In this document: in pieces, positions 27,776 to 36,736 of the stretch | Numbering within the stretch: the stretch's first letter is position 1 | How the letters are laid out: each line of letters begins with the position of its first letter | NCBI RefSeq assembly: GCF_003287275.1 | Contig: NZ_QEVW01000005.1 | Coordinates: 248,001 to 312,000 of the forward strand | DNA: 64,000 nucleotides | Direction of reading: 5' to 3' | From: Paenibacillus taichungensis | GTDB taxonomy: Bacteria; Bacillota; Bacilli; Paenibacillales; Paenibacillaceae | Translations under genes and position numbers: made by a program | Notes under the pieces: generated by a model | The model's input: the letters and a program-made list of their open reading frames with translations, nothing else | Databases searched by the model: none | What the model was told of the DNA's origin: nothing

Positions 27776-28795
27776 TTACAGAACGTTATCCAGCCAGTCA
27801 TAGGCTTTCGCTCCACTGATCTCATGGCCACCTGTAAAAAAGTCTGCATCGAGCCATTTCTGTGCTCCCGCCTGTTCATAAATCTCCGTCAATCGTGCAT
27901 AGGCTTCTTTTGCTGTTGGCAGCGGAAATACCTGATCTTCACTTCCGGCTTCAATAAATAGCGGCCTAGGTGCGATCAGACCTATGATATCTGGCAGATC
28001 TGCTTCTCTCAGAATTCCTGGGATATAATTGTCGAGGCAATGATTTCTGTCTAATATGCTGCCCTGGAAGGTACTTGTGTAACCGCTCACGACAGCCGCA
28101 CGGCACCGTTCATCCAGCGCAGCAGTGAATGCCGTCACGAGTCCGCCACCCGAGATGCCCATGCTGCCGATGCGTGTTGGATCAGCTTCAGGACGTGTGC
28201 TTACATAATCCAGCACACGCATCGTTTCATAGATTCGGTGCCCAGCAAGAGTCTGCCCTGTCATGAGCAGATGGGTGGCAATTTTGGTACAGGAGCTTGC
28301 GCCGGGTGGTGCATTCCGATCCTCCTCCAACCTTCGATCACCAAATCCAAGCAATTCTGGAGCCGCAACCACATATCCACGCTGTACAAGGGCGACCGCA
28401 AAGTCTTTATGCAAGCCAGGCTCTCCTTTACGCGGTGAACCGTTGGGCTCCATGCCAGAAATCTCCCTGCTGCCATACCCGTGTCCATGGCAGGCTAAAA
28501 TGGCTGGGCGTGATTCTTTGGTAGCGCTTACTGAATTGGGTATCAACATATAGATCGGCATGCGCAACCCCGCGTAGGTCGTAATCTCAACCCGTTCCCG
28601 GATATAGCTATCACATGCGGTGCGTTCGAGCAGTACGGGATTAAGTTCCGCCGCCACGGATGGGAAACCGCCCAGCCTATCTATAATCCGTGCTCGCAAC
28701 TGCCTCCGCCATTGCTCAAGAGATTGCCCCCTCTGATAGGCGGAGCGTCCACGCGGGCTTGTTTGTTTTTGCAGATAAGATTCGATATCCGACAT
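27776..28795 (-). CDS. Alpha/beta hydrolase, acetyl esterase-like (Abhydrolase_7 type)
   Basis: 339 aa, cytoplasmic (no signal). The oxyanion region (ILACHGHGYGSREISG) precedes the nucleophile elbow GISGGG (about residue 215), and the acid and base can be seen as GSEDQVFP and TGGHEIS. The long N-terminal arm (RSAYQRGQSLEQWRRQLR) fits the Abhydrolase_7 / acetyl-xylan-esterase-like group. Together with the downstream secreted acetylesterase it suggests breakdown of acetylated plant oligosaccharides after uptake. The substrate is not determined by sequence. ACAGGAGGG lies upstream of ATG 28795. Confidence 0.8.
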   Translation of the reverse strand: MSDIESYLQKQTSPRGRSAYQRGQSLEQWRRQLRARIIDRLGGFPSVAAELNPVLLERTACDSYIRERVEITTYAGLRMPIYMLIPNSVSATKESRPAILACHGHGYGSREISGMEPNGSPRKGEPGLHKDFAVALVQRGYVVAAPELLGFGDRRLEEDRNAPPGASSCTKIATHLLMTGQTLAGHRIYETMRVLDYVSTRPEADPTRIGSMGISGGGLVTAFTAALDERCRAAVVSGYTSTFQGSILDRNHCLDNYIPGILREADLPDIIGLIAPRPLFIEAGSEDQVFPLPTAKEAYARLTEIYEQAGAQKWLDADFFTGGHEISGAKAYDWLDNVL

Positions 28796-28942
28796 TACCG
28801 TTCATCCCTCCTGTGGATTTCAAGTGATAGACTTATGTAAAAATATGTTGGACTTGTCCAGTCTATTATAAATCACGGTACAGTCGGTGAATTGAACATT
28901 ATTGCCTGTTTTGGGCTGAATTCACACTATTTTGATGAAAAA

Positions 28943-28988
28943 AAGGATATCCTCGCATACCTGATCTTCAGGCTCCGAGAATATCCTT
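28943..28988 (-). terminator. Terminator of the PKS-MMPL pair
   Basis: A 13-bp stem (AAGGATATCCTCG / CGAGAATATCCTT, one G-T pair) is followed on the minus strand by eight T. It lies 25 nt beyond the MMPL stop. Confidence 0.82.
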
Positions 28989-29013
28989 CTTACTGGCTGG
29001 CCTTCTATTCCTT

Positions 29014-31275
29014 CTATTCCCTGTACCCTGGTAACCACCAGTTCCATCTGCCCATCAGTTTCATGAGTGCAGGTACCAGTACTAGGCGGATAATGGTTAC
29101 ATCAATGAACACCGCCGCTGTAATTCCGATTCCCAGCTGTTTTACACCCGCCACGTCAGCAAAGGCAAACGGTACAGTCACGGCCAGCAGAATCGCTGCC
29201 GCCGAAGTAATGAGACGTCCGGTTGAAGCCAGTCCTTGCTGTACGGCCAGATCACTATCCCCTGTTCGTCTGTATACCTCCTGGATGCGTGTCAGCATAA
29301 ATACGCCATAGTCCATTGATATACCGAAGACAAGCCCGGCAATGAACACAGGAATCATAATGGCAATAGCAGATGGCTCCATACCAAGATGGCCCTGATT
29401 GAAGACCAGTACAAGCACGCCGAATGAAGCAGCCAAGCTGAGCAGATTCATCAGAATGGCTTTGATCGGAATGAGCAATGACCGAAATGCTGCGAGCAAT
29501 ACAAGATAATTCGATACCACAACAAACACCAGCACTTTGGGCAGTTGTCCAGAAACTTCTTGCATGATTTCATGCTGCATGGCTGCTTCTCCCCCATAAC
29601 GCAGGGGTATGAAAGACATGGCGTTAGCGATGTCCTTTTCCCTCATCTTTTCGAGCCAGGAAGCAGCCTCATCGGAGCCCGGTGCTCCGTGGATGGTAGC
29701 CATCATACGAATGGAATGGTCGGACACATATGAGCGCAGCCATGCAGGCTGCTGAGATTGGGTTTCTTTCCGCGCTTCACGCAAAGAAGGTGATGGAATG
29801 TTCATTTGTGATTTGATATGAGTTTGAGCTTGGCCTGAGAGCTTGTCCGGCAGCATGATCCCCCATGCGGATTCAACAGCCACTACATTCGAATCCTGTT
29901 GAAGCTCTCGCATTTTACTCAATGCCATTCGCCAATGGTATGTGGTCAACGGCTCTCCCGTTCCACCAATTACAATCTCTACAGCAGAGACGTTCTTTTG
30001 TCCAAAAATGCTCTGGATCTGCTCAGTCGCTTGGCGAGACTCCATTCTGTCAGGCAAGGAAGAAGCATCCGGGATGGCAATCTCTAACCGGGCAACCGGT
30101 AGAACAAAGAGAAGCAGCGCACCCGTTCCAAGCAGCGCCATCCGGACCGGCCGTTTCATAATCATGCCTGACCAGAATGACCAGATCGAACGTGACGGCA
30201 ACGATTGTTGATACTGTTCCTGTTTTGAAGATATGAAATGCCCAGATCGTTGTCTAAAGATTCGCACAGAATAGAGCGATAGAATGGCTGGCAGCAGTGT
30301 TATATTCAGCAGGACCGATATGACGAGCACGATAATGGCTCCAAGGGATACACTCAGAAACATCGGCAATCTAATCCATAGTAGACCAAGCAGTCCTAAC
30401 AGCACACAAGCCACAGAAAAGAATACGGCTCTTCCCGCTGTACGCAGCATTCTCTGGAGAACCTCTTCGTTGCCCCAACCTGTTTCTTCAATATTCTGAA
30501 CTCGCTGGAGTTCTTCCCTGTATCTGCTGAGAATAATCAGGGCAAAGTCTATGCTGAGCGCCATTCCCACCATCGGAATCACGTTGATCACAAAGTTGGA
30601 GAGCGCCAGATGGTAACCCATCAGGGATGTAACTCCCATTGCCGTTATGACGCCGGATACTCCCATAACAACTGCAATCAGCGCTGCATAAATACCTCTG
30701 AATGCAAAACACAAAATGACGAAGGCAAGTGGCAATCCCACAACCTCTGCCCGTTCCAAATCGCGAAAACTGAGACGATTTACATCCTGCTGTACAACGG
30801 ATTTCCCTGTTATTTGGATCGTTCCAGGACCGTCTATTGTAAGCACAGAACGCAGCTGTTCAAGCGGCGGCCCCATCTTGTGAGGCGGTACATCAAACGC
30901 TAGCAGAGCATAGGCCACATTCCCCCGCAGCATCCGGCTTCCACGTGCTTCAAGAGGAGAGAGTATGGACGTTACACCTGACAGTTTACTCACTTGCTGC
31001 AGACGATCTTTAATCCATCCCCGGAATTCAGCCGGGGTAGTGCCTGTCTTTTTTTCAAATAGAAGAATAACCGGATCAGCAGGAACATGGAACTCTTTCT
31101 CCAGAATAAGCTCTACAGCATGAGCATCTCCCTGATTCAAGTTCAACCCATGATCCTGAACAATACCAGGCAATTTCCAAGCCCAGACGGCTGACATCCC
31201 GATGACAAACACCCAGCAGAGAATGATGAACCGCGGATATCGGCTAATGAGGACAGCAAGGCTGCGATAACCCAT
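29014..31275 (-). CDS. MMPL/RND family lipid or drug exporter
   Basis: 753 aa with the twofold RND layout: helix 1 (FIILCWVFVIGMSAVWAW), a large extracytoplasmic loop (about 40-175), five helices, helix 7 (near 380), a second loop (about 400-540) and a final helix cluster. SIDFALIILSRYREE and SMDYGVFMLTRIQEVYRR are the two conserved MMPL motifs. Such proteins export lipids (mycobacterial MmpL) or toxic compounds using the proton gradient. It begins 41 bp after the type III PKS and shares its terminator, which suggests it exports the PKS product. ATG 31275 is chosen over TTG 31281 because GAGGAG is 7 nt away. Confidence 0.87.
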   Translation of the reverse strand: MGYRSLAVLISRYPRFIILCWVFVIGMSAVWAWKLPGIVQDHGLNLNQGDAHAVELILEKEFHVPADPVILLFEKKTGTTPAEFRGWIKDRLQQVSKLSGVTSILSPLEARGSRMLRGNVAYALLAFDVPPHKMGPPLEQLRSVLTIDGPGTIQITGKSVVQQDVNRLSFRDLERAEVVGLPLAFVILCFAFRGIYAALIAVVMGVSGVITAMGVTSLMGYHLALSNFVINVIPMVGMALSIDFALIILSRYREELQRVQNIEETGWGNEEVLQRMLRTAGRAVFFSVACVLLGLLGLLWIRLPMFLSVSLGAIIVLVISVLLNITLLPAILSLYSVRIFRQRSGHFISSKQEQYQQSLPSRSIWSFWSGMIMKRPVRMALLGTGALLLFVLPVARLEIAIPDASSLPDRMESRQATEQIQSIFGQKNVSAVEIVIGGTGEPLTTYHWRMALSKMRELQQDSNVVAVESAWGIMLPDKLSGQAQTHIKSQMNIPSPSLREARKETQSQQPAWLRSYVSDHSIRMMATIHGAPGSDEAASWLEKMREKDIANAMSFIPLRYGGEAAMQHEIMQEVSGQLPKVLVFVVVSNYLVLLAAFRSLLIPIKAILMNLLSLAASFGVLVLVFNQGHLGMEPSAIAIMIPVFIAGLVFGISMDYGVFMLTRIQEVYRRTGDSDLAVQQGLASTGRLITSAAAILLAVTVPFAFADVAGVKQLGIGITAAVFIDVTIIRLVLVPALMKLMGRWNWWLPGYRE

Positions 31276-31316
31276 ACCCAAGCTCCTCTGATATCAGATT
31301 GGTATTTCCTTTTCTT

Positions 31317-32474
31317 TTACATTGCGCCTTGATTCACTGGTTCTCTTTCTTCAATGGATGCAGGAACATAAGTAAAAGGAAGCAATTCCGCCGTCAGTCC
31401 CGGTCCAAATGCAAGGGCAATTCCGCTGGAAGCTTCTTCCCTATTACGATAATCATCGCGGATGGCTTGCAAAACAAACAAAATCGTCACAGAGGATAGA
31501 TTTCCATAATCCCGTAAAATGTTTCGGCTGTAAGCAACTTGCTCATCTGAAAGCTGGTACAGCTTCTGTACCGCATCAACGATACCTCTGCCTCCAGGGT
31601 GGATCGCCCAGATCTCTGGTAGCTCACTGCCGTTCAGCAGTCGTTCAACCTCTGGACCAAGATGCAAGCCCAGCAGTTTCGGGATCTGTGGCGAGAGATA
31701 CAGATCGAAGCCGGTATTGCCCACCTCCCAGATCATCTCTTCCGAACAGTCTGGAAGCAACACGGAATGCCCGGCTCCCAATCTGAACAGTTCTTTGCGT
31801 CCTAATCCGGAGAGACCCACTACACAGGCAGATGCGCCATCTCCGAAGAAGGACGCTGCGAACAGATCATCCCGCTTGGCGGACGGTTGAAAATGAAGAG
31901 TGCACAGCTCCACACATACGATAAGAACCATAGCATCCTTGTCACTCGTCACAATTGAATTCGCCAACTGTACAGCTTTCAGACCGGCAGCACAACCCTG
32001 GAATACAAGCGGAATCCGGTTAATACGCTGCGATAGTTCAAGCTGCTGAATCAGCCGAACATCGAGACCGGGCAGGAATTGCCCAGTGCAACTGACGGTA
32101 ATGAGATGTGTAATCTCTGAGGTCGAAATGACGGCATCCTCGAGTGCCTGACGTGCTGCCTGAATTCCAAGCGGAACGGCTGCTTCCTTATATTTGCCCA
32201 TACGTTCGGCTGTGGTCGGAACGTTCTCAGCCTGGGTAAAGGGCAGATAACGGCAAGACTCTACTGGCTCCAGCAGATTCGGTTCACATGTATATCGTTT
32301 CTCGACACCACACTGGTTAAATATTCGCTTCGCCCACCTTCTGGAATCCGGCTCATGCTCCAACGCTTGTGCGAGCCGAGCAGACACATCTTTTTGCTCA
32401 ATGCGGTGAACAGGCAATGCCGTTCCAATTCCCATGATACATGCAGCGGATGCAGTTCCATCGACTTGGTTCAT
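31317..32474 (-). CDS. Type III polyketide synthase (alkylpyrone/alkylresorcinol type)
   Basis: 385 aa, chalcone-synthase superfamily homodimer. The catalytic triad is intact: C161 (LVFQGCAAGL), H292 (AIHPGGRGI) and N325 (DYGNLSS). FFGDGASACVVG is a conserved structural motif. Such enzymes extend acyl-CoA with malonyl-CoA to give alkylpyrones or resorcinols; B. subtilis BcsA/BpsA is the best-known Bacillales member. ATG 32474 has AAGGAGG 9 nt upstream; an in-frame TTG at 32483 is too close to it. No BpsB-type methyltransferase is adjacent; an MMPL exporter follows instead. Confidence 0.9.
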   Translation of the reverse strand: MNQVDGTASAACIMGIGTALPVHRIEQKDVSARLAQALEHEPDSRRWAKRIFNQCGVEKRYTCEPNLLEPVESCRYLPFTQAENVPTTAERMGKYKEAAVPLGIQAARQALEDAVISTSEITHLITVSCTGQFLPGLDVRLIQQLELSQRINRIPLVFQGCAAGLKAVQLANSIVTSDKDAMVLIVCVELCTLHFQPSAKRDDLFAASFFGDGASACVVGLSGLGRKELFRLGAGHSVLLPDCSEEMIWEVGNTGFDLYLSPQIPKLLGLHLGPEVERLLNGSELPEIWAIHPGGRGIVDAVQKLYQLSDEQVAYSRNILRDYGNLSSVTILFVLQAIRDDYRNREEASSGIALAFGPGLTAELLPFTYVPASIEEREPVNQGAM

Positions 32475-32576
32475 CGGCTCCAACCTCCTTATATATAAAA
32501 TAGGTTCATGTCACATGTGCAGGATATAGTACAAGTCTATTCGAGGCTTGCTCCCTTTATGTTCACGAAACACGCA

Positions 32577-32619
32577 AAGACGGACAACACATGCGAATTC
32601 CGCACATGTTGTCCGTCTT
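32577..32619 (-). terminator. Hairpin after flavin reductase-like gene
   Basis: Long near-perfect dyad (19-nt arms, two internal mismatches, 13 bp perfect at the base, AAGACGGACAACA / TGTTGTCCGTCTT). It lies between the flavin reductase-like stop and the PKS start, probably ending the former on the minus strand. The T-run is short. Confidence 0.6.
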
Positions 32620-32687
32620 ATTAAAGAATAATTGCTATTCTCTTTTCCTTACCCTTCCTTCAACAGGTTGTTCAACCTGCTCTGCTC

Positions 32688-33311
32688 TTACTCCGGCCTG
32701 ACCACCGTAAATCTCTCGCCAAGTTTGGCATAGTCATTCCCGGCCAGCCTGCTGATCGGTTTGAGATGATCCATCAATATATAATTGGTGGCAGGATCAT
32801 ACACGTTCTCACTGAAATGATATTGTACAATACGAACCAGAAGCAGATCACTCACGGGTTTTCCCTCATCGTTCGATATCGGAATATGCTGATACAACTT
32901 ACATTCCATCCGAATGAGTGCTTCCTGTATTGCTGGTACGGAGACCACAGTACTTGGTACAGTCGTCAGGTTTGTCCGTTCCAGCTCACTTTCGTCGGGC
33001 TCCAGCATGGCAGCCGTCTCGTTCATGTCAAGAGCGATCGATTCATCACAGATATGTACAACGAGTTCTTTCCCGGAAAGCGCATTGCGAGCCGTATCTT
33101 TCATAACGCCATCCTTGCGAGCGATGGATATCGATAATATTGGCGGGTCAGAGCTGACTATATTAAAAAAACTAAAGGGCGCTGCATTAATGACGCTGCC
33201 ATCATGAGAAAGTGTTGTCACAAAAGCGATTGGACGTGGTACCACCGAACCACTCATCAGTTTATAGTTATCTCTGCCCGTCAATTCTCGCGGGTCCAAA
33301 GTATGTATCAT
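32688..33311 (-). CDS. Flavin reductase-like FMN-binding protein
   Basis: 207 aa, flavin reductase-like domain: YKLMSGSVVPRPIAFVTTL, the NAAPFSFFNIVSSDPPI segment that binds FMN, and SISIARKDGVMKDT. It belongs to the group often annotated as flavoredoxin or flavin reductase family; its partner oxygenase, if any, is not in the window. GGAAGGGGA lies before ATG 33311. It is monocistronic with a terminator on each side. Confidence 0.85.
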   Translation of the reverse strand: MIHTLDPRELTGRDNYKLMSGSVVPRPIAFVTTLSHDGSVINAAPFSFFNIVSSDPPILSISIARKDGVMKDTARNALSGKELVVHICDESIALDMNETAAMLEPDESELERTNLTTVPSTVVSVPAIQEALIRMECKLYQHIPISNDEGKPVSDLLLVRIVQYHFSENVYDPATNYILMDHLKPISRLAGNDYAKLGERFTVVRPE

Positions 33312-33403
33312 AATCTATCCCCTTCCGTGATCGTAAAACGATACTTATCTCTCACGATCTTCTTCATTTATTATATATCGTAAAATGTTGAAATCACAAA
33401 AAA

Positions 33404-33432
33404 ACTCCCTGGTGACCATCGCACCAGGGAGT
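33404..33432 (-). terminator. Terminator of siderophore-binding protein gene
   Basis: A perfect 11-bp stem (ACTCCCTGGTG / CACCAGGGAGT) with a 7-nt loop and seven T on the minus strand. Confidence 0.88.
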
Positions 33433-33462
33433 GTACACATTCAGTTTCATATTAGATTTCTT

Positions 33463-34458
33463 TTATTTTACAATACTGTTCTGAATGTCTTCCATAATTT
33501 GAAGGTTCGCTTGAACTCCGCTATACAACCAGCTGCTCGAACGGGTAAATTCAAACAAGTTACCATTTTTTACTGCCGGGATGCTTTGCCATACCGGATC
33601 TTTCAGTGCTTCTGACCCTGTACCTTCATCACTATTCACAAAGAACAAATAGTCTACATCCATTTCCGCCAATTTTTCCAGCGAGATGGAAGACCAGTTC
33701 CCTGTCGCATTAGCAGAGATTTCTTTCACTACTTCAGGCTCAGCAAGTCCCAGTTCCTTGTACATCACTTCACCACTGGACACATTGTCACTAACGATGA
33801 AGAATTTGCCGCTAACCAACCAGATGGCCGCTGCCGATTTTGTTCCACCTGTAACCGTGTTGATTTTTTCCTTGATTTCTTTGGCTTTAACTTCGTAATC
33901 ATCCAGCGCTTTTTGTGCTTGATCGCCTTTATTCAAAATTTCGCCGATTTTCAGCAGGGTTTTGCGCCAGTCGCTGTTGATCTCATCGCCAAGTACATAA
34001 GTAGGCGCGATCTTGCTGTATTGAGTGTATTTCTCACCTTCAACCACACTTTCGGAACCGATAATAATCAGATCAGGGTTGAAGCTGGTTACCGCTTCGA
34101 AAGGAAGGTCGAAGGCAATCGTCGGAATGCCGTCCAGATCTTTTTGCAGATACTCCTGGATTCCGTTAGCTACAGACCATTGGGCAACTGGCTTAACGCC
34201 GAGTGTAACCAGATTATCTTCCAGATACGAAGCGATGATACGCTCCGGATTTGCAGGAATTTTCACTTCGTGACCCATTGCATCTGTCAAAGTACGTTCT
34301 GTCGGAGCTTCTGTCTGTGTCTCTGTCTCCGTTGTTGTGTTGTTCTCTCCTGCTGCTGTACCGTTTTCTGCTGGTTTCGATCCGCATGCTGCCAGCCAAA
34401 TGGACATGACCATTACGGAGATCAGAAGCATGATCATTTTTTTATTTCTCTTAAACAC
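33463..34458 (-). CDS. Iron-siderophore ABC transporter substrate-binding lipoprotein
   Basis: 331 aa from GTG 34458, chosen because AAAGGGG lies 9 nt upstream; the frame extends to 34485. Lipobox WLAAC near residue 26 anchors it to the outer face of the membrane. The mature protein is a type III (FecB/FhuD-like) binding protein: TLTDAMGHEVKIPANPERIIA, LGVKPVAQW, FNPDLIIIGS. It should deliver ferric siderophore to a permease; no permease or ATPase gene lies nearby, so it relies on one elsewhere. A Fur-box-like site is upstream, consistent with iron repression. Confidence 0.9.
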   Translation of the reverse strand: MFKRNKKMIMLLISVMVMSIWLAACGSKPAENGTAAGENNTTTETETQTEAPTERTLTDAMGHEVKIPANPERIIASYLEDNLVTLGVKPVAQWSVANGIQEYLQKDLDGIPTIAFDLPFEAVTSFNPDLIIIGSESVVEGEKYTQYSKIAPTYVLGDEINSDWRKTLLKIGEILNKGDQAQKALDDYEVKAKEIKEKINTVTGGTKSAAAIWLVSGKFFIVSDNVSSGEVMYKELGLAEPEVVKEISANATGNWSSISLEKLAEMDVDYLFFVNSDEGTGSEALKDPVWQSIPAVKNGNLFEFTRSSSWLYSGVQANLQIMEDIQNSIVK

Positions 34459-34579
34459 TTGACTATCCCCTTTCAATATAAACACCTCAATGGATTGAGT
34501 TGATATGACAGACTTAGACGTTTATACATTATTGATGCATATAATACTGGTATGTACTTTTGTCCAATTCCATTGACAA

Positions 34580-34594
34580 TGATAATTGTTATCA
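34580..34594 (-). promoter_or_regulatory. Fur box
   Basis: TGATAAT-T-GTTATCA matches the 7-1-7 Fur consensus (TGATAATNATTATCA) in 14 of 15 positions. It lies 121 bp upstream of the siderophore-binding protein start. Confidence 0.78.
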
Positions 34595-34718
34595 ACGAAC
34601 TTGTCAATGCAGCTTTTGCCTTTTAAGGTCGAAGACACCTTCATTCGAACAATTCACGTTTAGGCGGATGCCGCCATATGCTAATTCCAGAATACGACGA
34701 CAGGAAGGATGTTCGTAC

Positions 34719-35321
34719 ATGGATTATCCATATAACGTATACTCGGGTTATGATGAGGATCGTTCGTTTCAATTGCCACCCCTATTCCCCGGAGGTGCTC
34801 CAGGAGGTCAGCCAGTGCCAGGTTTCCCAGGAGCACCAGGTTCCTATCCCCCATTCATTCCCGGTGTTCCGGGCGGAGGCAGTGGTGGCCAACCTCCTTA
34901 TTTTCCTGGAGGCGTCCCTGGTACGGCACCGGGTGTGCCCGCACAGCTATCACAGGGCAATCTGCCTACCTTGCTTAGTGCCTACCCTCGTCCAGTTGGT
35001 CAACCCCCTGCAGAGATGGTTTTCCTGTATAACCTGATTAAAAGCAGCCCCGGCCTTCTACCGCTATTTATCCAGCAACAGCCACAAAATCTGACCCAAG
35101 CTGTACAGTTTGCCCAATCAGGAGTAGCAACACCTCGTGATCCCGAGCAGCGTGTACTGCAAAATTTCTGTTATAACCGCTGGTCACTTGTATTCACATA
35201 CAATGACGTTTACTTAATGTGGCCTTCCACCAATCTGTTCGGTTTTGTCATCGGTTACTTCTATCCGTTCCTTACTCCAGGTATCCTGCTTAATACACAG
35301 ATTTTGTTTGCTCTCTGCTAA
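34719..35321 (+). CDS. Gly/Pro-rich hypothetical protein
   Basis: 200 aa. Residues 20-75 are built from loose GAPGG, PGFPGAPG, PGVPGG and GGVPGT units, collagen-like in composition but without a strict Gly-X-Y period. The C-terminal 110 residues are non-repetitive and hydrophobic (FGFVIGYFYPFLTPGILLN), with a segment PAEMVFLYNLIKSSPGLLPLF. ATG 34719 has GGAAGGATG upstream; longer readings of the frame lack a ribosome site. I do not recognise a family. Composition resembles spore coat or surface proteins, but that is a guess. It has its own terminator. Confidence 0.7.
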   Translation: MDYPYNVYSGYDEDRSFQLPPLFPGGAPGGQPVPGFPGAPGSYPPFIPGVPGGGSGGQPPYFPGGVPGTAPGVPAQLSQGNLPTLLSAYPRPVGQPPAEMVFLYNLIKSSPGLLPLFIQQQPQNLTQAVQFAQSGVATPRDPEQRVLQNFCYNRWSLVFTYNDVYLMWPSTNLFGFVIGYFYPFLTPGILLNTQILFALC

Positions 35322-35341
35322 AGCACGTTCAGACATAGAAC

Positions 35342-35384
35342 AAGCGCCCCAGTTGAAGGAACGTGCCTTCCAACTGGAGCGCTT
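35342..35384 (+). terminator. Terminator of Gly/Pro-rich protein gene
   Basis: Long stem (about 18 bp: AAGCGCCCCAGTTGAAGG against CCTTCCAACTGGAGCGCTT, one mismatch-type pair and one bulge) with a 6-nt loop, followed by TTTTATA. Confidence 0.82.
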
Positions 35385-35453
35385 TTTATAGTCAAAATAT
35401 TCTTTATTGTCGGCAATTCATTTTTCTAGTCAGTGCAACCACACAAACACAAT

Positions 35454-36695
35454 TCACGCCAACCGCTGTTTACCCTGACGTTGCCCTCTCTTGCCTTTGC
35501 CTACCATAACAACGTAAATCAGCAGTGCACCAAGATCCGCACAAGCGATTACAATGCCCATTGGTACAGCTGTGCCTTCTCCTCCAAGACCTACAAGCGG
35601 AGCGACAATACCGCCGAACAGGAACGTCATCACTCCAATAAGTGCTGATGCACTGCCTGCTGATTTCTCCTGATTGGCCATCGCCAGTGCGAAGGAAGCC
35701 GTATTGACCAGCCCCACACTGGATACCACGAGAAATAACGGGATCAGGACCGAAATCAGATTACCTCCCGCGAGAATGGCGATGAGCAGGGATGTTCCTC
35801 CCAGAGCGGCTGTTAACAGGCCTGCGATTAGTAGACGGGTTTCAGATACTTTACCTGCTAGTCTTCCGGCAATCTGACTAGCTAATATGATACCGAGACC
35901 GTTAATGGCGAAGCACAGACTGAACATTTGCGGGGAGATACCATATATCTTCTGAAGCACAAATGGTGAACCTGATATGTAGGCAAACATGCCAGCAGAT
36001 ACAAAACCTTGGGTTAAAGCGTATCCCATGAACAGGCGATCCCCTGCGATTTTGCGGAATGTAATCAGCGTCTGCTTCAGTCCTCCGCTGGATCGTCGTT
36101 CTGTAGGCAGTGTCTCCCCTAGACCAACCACAACAGCAACTAAAGTCAAAATACCGATGATACTCAGCAAAATAAATACGCCACGCCACGATGTATACGC
36201 AAGCAATTGCCCGCCTATAATTGGTGCAGCAATCGGAGCGACCCCATTAATCAGCATTAAGAGGGAGAAGAAACGTGTAAGTTCCGGACCGGAATACACA
36301 TCCCTCACCACCGCGCGCGAGATGACTATTCCCGCAGCTCCTGCTGCACCCTGAATGAAACGCAGCACAACAAAGGAGCCCATCGTTGGGCTGACCAGGC
36401 AGAGTATGGAAGCAATCGTATAAAGTATAAGGCCCGCAATAAGCGGTGTACGACGACCACGCACATCACTTAAGGGTCCTGCCAGCAGCTGCCCTGCCGC
36501 CAGTCCGACCATACATGCCGTTAGACTAAGCTGCGCATAAGAAGTGGATGACTGGAACTCATCGGCCAGTGTGGGTAGTGCCGGCAAATACATATCCAGG
36601 GACAGCGGGCCAAAGGCCGACAGTGTCCCCAGAATCAATGCCATACGTACACGGGATGTAGAATTGGTGCTTAATGAAGCTGGTGTACTTTTCAT
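35454..36695 (-). CDS. Bcr/CflA-type multidrug MFS exporter
   Basis: 413 aa, 12 membrane helices. GPLSLDMYLPALPTLADEF and the motif A-like GPLSDVRGRRTPLI are typical of the Bcr/CflA drug-resistance subfamily of DHA1 transporters. It should expel small drugs in exchange for protons; the substrate cannot be told. ATG 36695 has AAAGGA at a rather long distance. The next gene upstream on the strand is an alarmone synthetase 41 bp away. Confidence 0.87.
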   Translation of the reverse strand: MKSTPASLSTNSTSRVRMALILGTLSAFGPLSLDMYLPALPTLADEFQSSTSYAQLSLTACMVGLAAGQLLAGPLSDVRGRRTPLIAGLILYTIASILCLVSPTMGSFVVLRFIQGAAGAAGIVISRAVVRDVYSGPELTRFFSLLMLINGVAPIAAPIIGGQLLAYTSWRGVFILLSIIGILTLVAVVVGLGETLPTERRSSGGLKQTLITFRKIAGDRLFMGYALTQGFVSAGMFAYISGSPFVLQKIYGISPQMFSLCFAINGLGIILASQIAGRLAGKVSETRLLIAGLLTAALGGTSLLIAILAGGNLISVLIPLFLVVSSVGLVNTASFALAMANQEKSAGSASALIGVMTFLFGGIVAPLVGLGGEGTAVPMGIVIACADLGALLIYVVMVGKGKRGQRQGKQRLA

Positions 36696-36736
36696 ATGAA
36701 TAACATATTCCTTTCCCTGCGGTAGTTCACGTTTCC

